Assembly: GCA_964035795.1 (NCBI GenBank)
Contig: OZ038321.1
Location: forward strand, 27,592,459-27,656,458
Direction of reading: 5' to 3'
DNA: 64,000 bases
DNA from: Pterobdella sp. o SKG-2022
Taxonomy: Eukaryota > Annelida > Clitellata > Hirudinida > Piscicolidae
The translations under genes and the position numbers were made by a program. The notes below the pieces were generated by a model that was given only the letters and a program-made list of their open reading frames with translations, did no database searches and was not told the origin of the DNA. Shown one piece after another: positions 41,601-51,512 of this stretch. Every line of letters begins with the position of its first letter. Positions within the stretch are counted from its first letter, which is position 1.

Positions 41601-44600
41601 GAGGTATGAGAGGATGAAAGGTGATTTGTTTGATCTGAGTTGGGCGAGAGTGCGGCGAGTGTGGTGGTCTAGGGTGGTTTCTGATTTATGAATGGGTGGG
41701 GGTTGCTTGTTGAGGATTTTGTTGTGAGTGGATGATATGTAGTCGTGTACTATTTTTTCGTGTATGGTTTTCATGTTGTTTTTTATTTGTGTGTGAGAGG
41801 TGGTCTGGGTGGAGGAGGGTATGTTTAGGGTGTAGTTGATGTTGTTGTTGAATGTGGATTGTTTTTGTATCTGGGGTGGGCTTCTTGTGTGGTGAGTGGG
41901 TGTAGGAGATGAGTGGGGTGGGAGGTTTTTTGTGTGAGTTGTAATGCGTGAAGTTTGAGATGGTTTGGAGTGGGAAGATTTTGGTTTCTGAGTGGAGGTG
42001 TTGGGTGTTGGTGTCTAGGGTCCAGCCAGTGATTGTTCTCAGAACTGCGTTTTGGATTTTTTGGAGTTTGTTGAGGGAGGTGGATGAGATGATGAGTGAC
42101 CAGATGGTGTTGGCGTATTCGATGATGGGAATGAGTAATGTTTTGTATGTGGTGATGAGTGTTTCTTTGCTTTTTCCCCCAGTGTGTTGATGTGAGAAGT
42201 TTTAGGAGATCAAGTGTTTTTTTTTGCTTTAGTGATGGTGTTGTCTGTGTGGGTGGAGTATTTTAGTTTGGGGTCAAAAGTTAAGCCAAGGATGGTAGGG
42301 TTGGAGGTAGTAGGGATGGAATGTTGTTGATATAGATGTTCAGGAGTTTGTTATATTCTGATGGGTCTGGGGTCATGAGAGTTGATGTGGTTTCGGTAGG
42401 GTTGATTTTTAGGTTGTTATTGTGAGCCCATGTGTGTATTTCATTGAGGTATGGTAAGAGGTTCTGGGTGGCTGTGTTGATGTTGGGGTGGGATGATGTT
42501 ATGGTGATGTCGTCTGCGTAGCTGATGAGGTTGAGTGAGCTGATTTTGGGGAGTGGTATGTCTGAGAGGTATATGTTGAAGAGAGTGGGTAATAGGACGC
42601 CCCCTTGAAGGACACCTACTTTGATGTTTGTGTGTTTTGATGTGTGATTGTTGTATGAGGTGTATTGTCGGCGGCCTTTTAGGTAGTTGGCCAGGAATTT
42701 GATTATTGTTGTAGGAATGTGGGTATTGTGTATTTTGTGGATGAGTTGGTGGATGTTGACCGTGTCAAATGCTTTGGTCATGTCGAGGGCGGTGAGGATT
42801 GTTCTATGGGGGGTTTTTTTTTATTGAAACCAGTGAGTATGGTGTTATTGATTTGATGTAGGGCTGTGGTGGTGGAGTGTGCGGCTCTGAAGCTGTGTTG
42901 AGAAAATTATATTAGTGGTGATGTGTGGGAGGATGATTTTTTCTAGAGTTTTTGGGAGAGAGTAGAGCTATTGGTCTGTATAAGGAGAGGAGAGAAGGGT
43001 TTTTGAGGGTTTGGTGATGGGGATGATTTTGGAGGTTTTCCATATTTGGGGTATGGTGTTTGTGTTGATTGTGATGTTGTAGAGGTTGATTAGGTGTTCG
43101 ATGGCTATTGGTCCTAGGTGTTTGAGATGTTTGATGTTGATATTGTCTGGTCCTGAAGAGTTGTTATTTTTAGATTGTTTTATAGCGAGGATGGTATCTG
43201 ATTCAGTGATTGTTATTGAGGTAGATGTGAGTGATTTGGTGAGTTTGTTTGTTATTCTGTGAGTGGGGTTGGAGGAGTGTTTTGTGGTTGATTTAAAATA
43301 TTTATTTAGTGAGTTGGCTTTTTGTGTGTCTGTGTGGGCTGTTTTGTTGTTGTGAGTGATGGTTGTATTGGTGGGAGTGGTAGGTTTTTTGGGGTTGAGG
43401 GCCTTTACTGTGGACCATAGGATGTGAGATTGTTTTTTGTGGTCCCAGTTGGCTTCCAGGTGCTCTTCCCATTTTTGTTTTTTATGTTGTTGAATGAGAT
43501 GGGTGATGCGTTGGTTGAGTGTGGGTAGTGAGGGATCTTTGTTATTGAGGGTTCTGGTGTGGTTTCGTTTCGATATGAGTGTAGTGATGCTTTCGGGGAG
43601 TGGGGTGTGGGTGGGTTTTATTATTCCTTCAAGGATGTTTATTTGGTCTGATGTGAGTATGGCGTTCGTGATGAGGTGGTTAGCTGTGTGGGGGTCTTCG
43701 TGGAGAGGGGTGTTTTTGAGGGTGTGTTCTATGTGTTTAGTGAATTATGGCCAGTTGGCTTTCTTGTAGGTAGTGAGAGTTCTGAGGGGTTTAGTTGTGG
43801 GTATTTTGTATTTGTTTTTGAATGTGATGAGGATGGGAAGATGGTCGGAGTTCAAGGCTTTAATTGTTTGCCAAGTGAGGTTGGCTGATATTGCGGTGTC
43901 TGCTGTGGTGATGTCGGGGGAGAAAGGTTGTTGATTTGGGTTGAATGGTAGTCGGGTGGAAGTGTTTTGGTTGAGAATGGGGTGGTTTGAATTGAGGATG
44001 AGTGAGGTTATGAGTTGGCCTCTGTGGTTCGTGAAAGGAGAGTGCCATGTTTGTGAGTGGTTTTCATCATCATCATCATCGTTTTGCGTCCGTTTCCACA
44101 CTAGCATGGGTTGGACGGAATTAAACTGCTATGAAGGGTTCTATTAGGGCAAACATCACTTGAAATATTTCTACACTCAACTCTAATAAATGAGTGTACG
44201 GTTTTGGTTCATATGCTTTCAAGCTAACGAGCCGAATATTTTTTCTACCAAAAAGATGACGCCACGAGCTCAAGAACGTCTTTGTTACACGTGGATTACC
44301 CTCTCACGTGATCATATGACGTATCATATGATAATATGACGTATCATATAATAATGGCGTATCATATATATCATCTCTATGAGCATGGAGAAGAGCCATT
44401 ATGAACCCCCGTCTAACTCATGTTACCATGGAAAGGCACGAAGAAGGACGATGGTGGAAACATTAAACTGATCATAATAATTACTTGAGAGGGGGACTAG
44501 TGGAAATGTTGACAGCCATTATGTAGTTGTGTCCATCCGACAGTTGGAACCTGGAATGAAGAATAATGATAATAAAAATAACAAGAAATAATTTCAAAAA

Positions 44601-47600
44601 AATAGAATCTTTTAAAATTCAAAAAATTTCTAGAGTTTGTTGAATTTCAAAAATTCTGAAATACTATATAAAATACAAGCTTGGTAATATTCAGGTGAAC
44701 TTTAAAAAAGCGTTGCATATTAAATTTGTTCAAACACTACAACATAAAAAACCCTACCATACAACTACCACCGATAGAAATGAGAGGTAGAAAAAGTAAA
44801 CACCTATAAACGCATGGCTTATTGGTTAGGTCTTGATCTTCCTTTGGTACCGAAACATTCTTCAGCTTTTGTATCTGTAGCACTATCATCCCTGCTTCCT
44901 GTGATGGATTGTTGTTATTATGAGAGTGATGGGTTAATGTTATTATGAGGGTGATGGGTTAATGTTATTATGAGGGTGATGGGTTAATGTTATTATGAGG
45001 CTGATGGGTTAATGTTATTATGAGGGTGATAGGCTGATGTAGTGATGGTTTATCATTACGATGATGATGCTTCTGTGTGTTTATTACTCTGGTATGGTGT
45101 TAGCTACAGTATGTGTTTGTAGGCGTTATAATGGTGGTTTGTATGGTTACTCATTTATTTGTATAATTAGTTATTATTGTCATTATTAATGCTGATAATG
45201 ATGATGATTGAGAAAATTTATATTTTTGTTGGTAATTTAGTTTTTATTTTGAAAATTGTTGTAGTGCAGTAGAACTAAATAATAATAACAATAATAATTT
45301 TAAAAAAATAATAATCAGTATTACTACTGATGTTATTATGAAGAATATTATGTGGGTGGTTTGATCGATCTCAAAATCATTGAAAACAAGTTAAAAATTT
45401 GTTGAGTGTTGTTACATTAGTGATATCATCGTCGGCCCCTATAGCTCAATGGTTGAGCATTAGACTAACTATCTAAAGTTACCGGGTTCGATCCCGCGTG
45501 GGCCGACAATTAGCACCTGTTCCACATTAAATTACATCATTAAAATGCTGTTTGCCAAGATATTGAGGGTTTTTATGTTATTGGTGATGTTATAATGGTG
45601 GTATTGGTGGTTGGTATAAAGGATAATCAATACTTCTATCATAATTAATGGGCGAATAATTATGATAGAAGTATTAATAAAGATGCTGCTAATGATGATG
45701 ATATAAATGACAATATTCATTTTTGTATTAATAAAAATAATAATCTACAAAGTTTATTATAGTGATGTTTAAGCTGGGAAGTTGATAATAGAAACACTGT
45801 TGAAACAATGATATAATGGTGAAAATGACGGTTAGTCATGATGTTTTAAGAGAAAAGTTGATGGTAGTAGTTCTGGTGATGATGGTTCAGAAAATAATGA
45901 TTGCATTGTTGTATAGGTGGTTATGATAATGATGCTGAAATGAATTCAATAATAACCAAGTTGCTCTTGAAGACGTCTGGTGTTCTATTGGCTCCTATGT
46001 CTTTCAGATCTGTCTACAAAAATAACAGTAATGATATTAATAATATCAGTAATAAGAATAATATCATTGCTGATGTAATAATTTTAATATTATTTCCATC
46101 TATTATTAAATAGATATTAAATAGCCAAGAGAGCTGTTGCTGAGGCAACGAAGAATGAGGAGGTGAAAGAGATGGAGGAGATACGGAATGACAGAAATGT
46201 CGTATTCCGTAGAATAAGAATGATGAAGAAAGAAGCAAACGACTTAGCAGGTAATAATTGCATTAAAGACAAAAATGGCAATATTGTATTTGCCGAGGAT
46301 GGTCGGAAGAGAGTGTGGAAGGAGCACATGAAGGCCATCATGAATGAGGAGAATCCATTGGGTGGAATGGTGAATGTAGAAGTGGTTGAAGGTCCCATGG
46401 AACCATTTGCTATGAACGAAGTGGAAAGAGCGCTAGGAATCATGAAGAATGGCAAGGCCAGTGGTTCAACTGGAATTCTCAAGGAGCACCTAGCTGCTTC
46501 TCCACATCGTAAGCAAGTTATTTTGCAAATAGCAAATGAAATTCTCAATGGAATCGATATGCCTCATGACTGGAGGATGAGTACAGTTGTTCCCATTTAT
46601 AAGAAGAAAGGTAGCGTTATGGACTGTGCGAGATATCGAGGTGTAAAGCTTTTAGAGCATGGTATGAAAGTGGTTGAGAGGTTGCTGGAGAAGAGGTTAA
46701 TAAGGTTAGTGAAAGTTGACCAAATGCAATTTGGTTTTATGCCTGGCAAAAGCACAGTGGACGCTATTTTTATTCTTAGGAAAATGCAGGAGAGCTACCT
46801 TGAGAAGAATAGGAAGCTTTTTATTTGTTTTGTTGATTTGGAGAAGACTTTTGATCGGATACCAAGAAAGGTGATTGAATGGGCGCTGAAAAAGAAGTTG
46901 GTACCGGAAAGGTTGGTTCAGGCAATAATGTCGATGTACAAAGGAGCAAAAACGCGGGTTGGAGGTGGACCTTCGGAAGAATTTGATGTAGGTGTCCATC
47001 AAGGATAGGTTCTCTCGCCGTTTTTGTTTTCAATAGTGCTAGACGTATTTTCGGAAGACGGAAGAAAAGGTGCTTTATATGAACTGCTTTATGCAGATGA
47101 TTTGGTCTTGATGGCAGAGACTATGGAAAAACTAGAAGCAAAATTCATCCGTTGGAAAGCAGCCTTTGAAGGGAAAGGATTGAAGGTTAATCTGGGTAAG
47201 ACAAAGGTCATGGAGAGTAGTGGTAGTGGTGGGGTTGTTGTCTTGGCTAAGATTGATACATGTGGTGTGTGTGGTAAGAGAGCTAAGGTAAATTGTGTGA
47301 GGTGCATGACATGTAAGAAGTGGATTCATGCGCAGTGTGCTAGAGTAAAGAGAGTTTCTCGTAGGATGAATGAAAATTTTGAATGTAGGTTTTGTATGAA
47401 TGGTGCAAAGGTGGAATGTAAGAATGCTTCAAATGGTTGTTTAGGTGAGTTGGAGAAGGTAAATAGTTGTTGTTATTTAGGAGGCAATGTGAATGGTGGA
47501 GGAGGAAGTAAGCTAGCTGTTACACGAAGGATCGGGCTGGGCTGGAAGGCATTCAACAGTGTGTCTTCTATGTTATGTGGTAAAAGACACACATGGAATA

Positions 47601-49070
47601 TTAAAGGACAAATTTATAGGACATGTGTGAGGCCTGTCATGACATATGGATCGAAAACCTGGGTAGTAAGATCCATTGAAAAGAGTATTTTGAGAAAAGC
47701 AGAAAAATAGATGCTTAGTATGATGTGTGGTGTGCAGCTAGCTGATGGTGTGAGTACAAAGGAGTTGATGGTTAGATTGGGATTGGATTTTACGATCGTT
47801 GAAGTGGTGAGGCAAGGGAGTTTGAGATGGCTGAGTCATGTAGTAAGGAAAGAGAATGACAACTGTGTCAAACAGGTGTGGAGGTTTGAGGTTGAAGGTA
47901 GTAGAGGAAGGGGAAGGCCAAGGTTAACCTGGAAAGGAATGATGGAAAACCTTTGTTGTGGTCTTGGATTAGTTCTTGAAGATGGCTATGACAGGGTGAA
48001 ATGGAGGGAAAGGGTTAGGTCATGGAAAGAAGCCAGTGACTCCTTGGAAAAATGAAAGATTCTGACTCTAATAAAATGATGATGATGATTAAAAGCAGCA
48101 AAATTATATTATTTTTCATATTTTTATCTTATTTGATTATTAATATTATTATAGAGTACATTAAGGGCCAATTCAATGATTTTTTTTTCCTGCTTGATTC
48201 CTGCATCTTGTACCAGCAAGTTAAATGCTTCATTGTCTAAATGCCTGTAATGAAAATAACAATGATAAGATTTTAAATACAATAATGAAATAATTTAAAA
48301 CAACGAGATATGATAATGATGAAGCATGAGAAAGAGATTGATATGAATAAAAATTACAATTGAAACAATAATAAAATGAAAAAAATGCCAACTAAGAAGA
48401 TGATATAAAGAAAAGCAAGTCAGAAGTTATAAATATTTGTATCAAGAGGATGAAAAAGTGATATACCATAATATAATGCATAAAATAATGAAAATTGATA
48501 TGGCGCAGAAAATAAGCAATTCAAATGAATAAAGCTTTCAGAAAATTCTTCAATTATCCATAAAGTCATGGAAATGATAAGGTTTTAATATCACTATTTT
48601 CAAACTAGAACTTGGTTAAAAAAAGAATGAAATGAATTAAAAAATTTGTGAAAATCTTGAAATTATATTCAATTCAAAGAAACACTGTAAAAGATTGTAT
48701 TTTGAACAAAGTTTTTTTGAAAACCTGTTATCTTCAACAGGTTCAATTGTTCACAAAATATACCCTAACTAGGCTCTATTTCACCATTCAGTTTTGAAAA
48801 CTATATTATTTCAAAAATGCTAAAAATTCAAATAGAATTTCACTCTAGTAAGAACATGCTCTAAGCAATTGTTTGAAGGCATTACAAAATATTAAATTCA
48901 ACTAAAAATTTCTTAAAAAATGTCTTAAAAATCACATTGTAACTTTTGTAACTGAATAGAAAAATAGAGATAACTTTCATATTGGCAAAACAAAACATAA
49001 AATGCAGCATTTTATTTATTTAAATACAAAACTTTCACCATCCAGATTTTTTTAGGAATTCATAGTCCAT
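38648..49070 (-). CDS. TDRD3: TDRD3-like protein: OB/DUF1767 fold, UBA domain, Q-rich C-terminus, no Tudor exon found
   Basis: TDRD3 is the scaffold of the TOP3B topoisomerase complex and binds methylarginine through a Tudor domain. Twelve minus-strand exons: 49070-49039, 48244-48160, 46013-45957, 44898-44804, 44550-44485, 41243-41162, 41053-41003, 40866-40785, 40714-40641, 40542-40378, 40054-39880, 39435-38648; 584 codons with stop. Family matches: MDYEFLKKSGWHLDNEAF start, LALNTDLKDIG, IVLQIQKLKNVSVPK, FQLSDGHNY, MLGGKVDALADAF, DAPPPFVPF, and [23 protein letters not shown]. The linker exon and the 262-codon last exon (very Q/N-rich, ending NYRYYYYQ) are joined by phase and by an AG after CATATGA; their membership is inferred. 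No Tudor-like sequence was seen between UBA and the end. Introns 2 and 5 carry LINE-5 and LINE-4. Confidence 0.82.
39447..39500. repeat. (ATT/TAA)n microsatellite at the TDRD3 last-exon acceptor
   Basis: About 12 triplets. In the TDRD3 direction it ends some 17 nt before the inferred 3' splice site (AG at plus 39437-39436). Read as protein it gives a false poly-Leu leader. Confidence 0.85.
41088..41136. repeat. SINE-like repeat, copy d (TDRD3 intron 6)
   Basis: GATAATCGTCGTTTTAGATC then GGTTTCCGTGCTAGCAGGAA: a decayed copy inside a 108-bp intron. Confidence 0.45.
41363..44066 (-). mobile_element. LINE-4 of this window: Jockey/I-like LINE, 5'-truncated and broken
   Basis: Minus strand, same sense as TDRD3, within intron 5. 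Pieces: C-terminal end of the endonuclease (SPDITTADTAISANLTWQ, LNSDHLPILITF; 44050-43745), a broken mid section, RT core (MTKAFDTVNIHQLI, VGVLQGGVLLPTLFNIYLSD, LISYADDITITSS; 42781-42281), and a C-terminal region with a Cys/His cluster SCPLCQTHIHDTSHLFICP (41774-41415). The 3' end carries an A-rich then (ATG)n tail (41380-41363). Its truncated 5' end is fused directly to the (ATG)n tail of SINE-like copy e. Clade assignment is from memory and uncertain. Confidence 0.85.
44067..44124. repeat. SINE-like repeat, copy e, at the 5' junction of LINE-4
   Basis: Five CAT units, then CGTTTTGCGTCCGTTTCCAC, then ACTAGCATGGGTTGGACGGA. The longest and cleanest copy in the window. Confidence 0.75.
44908..45030. 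repeat. 25-bp minisatellite upstream of the TDRD3 exon 4 acceptor
   Basis: Five near-identical copies of ATGTTATTATGAGGGTGATG plus GGTTA. In TDRD3 orientation it ends within about 10 nt of the 3' splice site (AG at plus 44900-44899). Confidence 0.9.
45431..45508 (+). tRNA. tRNA-like sequence, irregular (pseudogene or tRNA-derived element)
   Basis: The outer stem GTCGGCCC/GGGCCGAC pairs perfectly over 8 bp (45431-45438 with 45500-45507). D arm GCTC-AATGGTT-GAGC and anticodon stem TTAGA/TCTAA are intact. The 7-nt anticodon loop CTAACTA would give anticodon AAC (Val). T loop TTCGATC is canonical, as is the B box GGTTCGATCCC. Departures: too many nucleotides between acceptor and D stems, and a T stem CCGGG/CCGCG with two mismatches. 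It lies antisense in TDRD3 intron 3. I therefore favour a tRNA pseudogene or retroposon head over a working tRNA. Confidence 0.5.
46118..48090 (+). mobile_element. LINE-5 of this window: 5'-truncated RTE-like LINE with PHD-like finger, few lesions
   Basis: Antisense in TDRD3 intron 2. Begins within the connector before RT; one frame runs 46163-48055 with just two stops, at 47006-47008 (within VHQG-stop-VLSP, where related copies have Ser) and 47708-47710. RT motifs: GKASGSTGI, RYRGVKLLEHGMKVV, FGFMPGKSTVDA, CFVDLEKTFDRIPR, LLYADDLVLMAE. Then the C4HC3 PHD-like finger CGVCGKRAKVNCVRCMTC with WIHAQC and CRFC (47257-47397), a YRTCVRPVMTYGSKTWVV segment, RWLSHVVRK, and a C-terminal RGRGRPRLTWKGMM. 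Ends in an (ATG)n tail at 48076-48090. The endonuclease is missing, so it is dead on arrival. Confidence 0.9.
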
Positions 49071-51512
49071 TTTTGTTTTTCAGCCACAATATATTTTTGT
49101 TTAAAATTGAACTGCTCTTCCAAAAGTTTATTTTAAGTTTTTTTGGTTTTCCAATTCTTGACTTATCGAAAATAAATTTTTATCAAGCTAAATAATTGTT
49201 TACTTAATAATATTTTTTTAAAGCGTTTTTATATTCTTATTTTTTCAGTCTTTTCAATGCTCTCAATCGCTTCATTAAATTTAAAAAAAAAATTTTCAAT
49301 ATTAAACTTCGTGAACTTTTTCTATTCAGTTACAAAATTTTAACACAAATTAATAATTTGGTAAAAAAGAATTGTTGAAATTCGCTCAAAGACCCTAAAA
49401 CACCTGCAAAAATCTCTTCTCTAATCATGCTATTTTATCAGCTGCAACTGAGTTTGGCTGAGAGTCCGTATCAGCCTTTGAGCCAAAGTCGGTGGACAAG
49501 CTAGTTAAAATAATGAAGTGAATAAACAAGTAAGAAAATGAAGTATGATTTAATTATTTGAAATAATTATGGAACACCCATCGGGTTATTAAGTAGTGTA
49601 TTTTTATGGTACTTCGGATTTCCAATTCACTATAGTTTCTGGTGTCTACTGTACTAACATACCCACAAATACAAACCTTTAAGAAAGATATATGAAGGAG
49701 CAAGTAAAATAAGTCAATATCTGAGTAAATGAGCATGAGAAAAATTCATAAGACAAACTAAGTGAAAAAGTGAAATAGGTGGGTAGGTAATAAGCTAAGG
49801 TTGAAGAGTTTAAAGAGAATTAAGATTGTGTTGGAGAAATACATGAGTAAGTGTGTGAGGTATGGGAAAGAAGTAGATAGGTAAAATGTGGATAAATGAT
49901 GTAGACATAAGGAAACAACCAAGACAGATCTCGTGTTTGTAGATGAGGTTTTGTCTAATGGGCTTTTTGTGGAAGGTGCAGGAAGCTTCCAAAGAGCTGA
50001 GAAGCAAACTAGTCGAGAAAGCACTGAAGCCACAAGTCGCATCAATATTGTGTGCTTGCAGCGTGAGGCCTTTTTGAAGTTGAAGAAAAATTAAAAAAGT
50101 CATTGCTTAAAACTTAAAATAACATTGAAATTATCGTTAGCGATTGAACAAAGTTTATGCATAGTGGAAATTATAATTGCTTTTATTACATAAATTTATA
50201 GCCTCGTTTCTGACCTAATATTTGATAAATGAAAATGTAACTCAATAAAAACCGACTTCGTCATTTTACTGTATTGTTTTTCATTTGATATTGATATGGC
50301 TTCAAAGTGCAAATCGGATTTGTACAGTTTCATCATTCCATTGATATGCTTTGTTCATAGAACATAAATTACCTTTCAAAAGTCTGAATAATTTTAGAGC
50401 TATTTTGAGCGGCAAACTGGAATTATTGTACTATGACCAGAGATACAGTACAACTGCCTATGAGCAACCATTTTGTTTATAATTTCTCCAAACATTTTAG
50501 ATCTGATTCATAGAGGTAAAAGAAAACATTAGTTCATGAAACTTCAAAGTACAGTAACTTTTCAAATTCCATACAATAACACTCACTGGTGCATTTTACT
50601 TATGTCCAGCTCTCTAATGCTTGGAAGAGCTTTTCTAAAACCATTTATGTTTGCTTTATTCCTAACTATGGAGTAAAGGAAGAATTTAATAGAAACCTCT
50701 ATTTAGGTTCAAGAATCACAAATAAATCGTAACGTAACGAATATAGTTCCTGATGCTGACTGGCCAATTGGGAAAAAAAAAACAAGCGTAAACGCAAAAT
50801 GAATGGAATTTCTTTGACAAAAAAACGTATAGAATGTAATGAAAAGTGTAACTGAATATGTTATAAAGCGATTTAACATCTACAGATATCTTGAAAACTA
50901 ACTTTAGGACAAAAAAAACGTGGGTATAAAAGGGAAAGATTGAAGCACTGAAAAAAAAAATAAAAGTTGGAAATCAAACCTACCAGATCACCAATAATAT
51001 TTGTTGCTTTTTTGCTTAAAGCCACACAAACAAAGTTTTGAAAACCTATTTCACTATTAATATACAAACAAATTAAGTAAACTGCCTTTCAAATGATGTC
51101 GAACTCTTCGGGAAGTTGAACTCACACCACGCTTACTGAGTAGAGCCGTTTGAAAAAAAGATTTCTTTATAGATAGAATTAAAAAAAGATTATCACGCAT
51201 GTGATTTTTTCCATAAAATATATCATATATTTTTTAGCTTTTTTTGAAGTTTACTTTATTAGTAACAGGCTTTTTAAATTTTAAAATTGCAACTATAGTA
51301 TAAGCATTTACTGATATTTATGAATCATTTGAACTTATTGAAAGCTAAAAAAAAATTTCAAAAAAAAACTTTTCGTAAAAAATTGGTTTTATTTCAAAAT
51401 TTTTTGCTCTTACCTGCGTTTTTTAAAGTTTCGTGAATAACGTGAAACCGAGCGGTCTAGACTTACGTAATATAATTTTATGCCGGTTGTTCCCTGTTAA
51501 ATCTAAAACCGT
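49071..51512. other. Divergent intergenic region TDRD3-MLEC
   Basis: 2.4 kb, AT-rich. It holds the TDRD3 and MLEC promoters. Two possible exon-like stretches were noted: 49910-50070 (open on both strands, less AT-rich, flanked on the minus strand by a good pyrimidine-AG and a GT) and 50990-51060 (minus, followed by GTAGGT). I could not build a gene from them. Confidence 0.4.

Noticed and set aside
41948..44147. Plus-strand Trp/Val-rich ORFs
   Set aside because: Antisense shadows of LINE-4, whose protein motifs are on the minus strand.
44908..45030. CRISPR-like array of 25-bp repeats
   Set aside because: The repeats are directly adjacent with no spacers, in an animal intron; an ordinary minisatellite.
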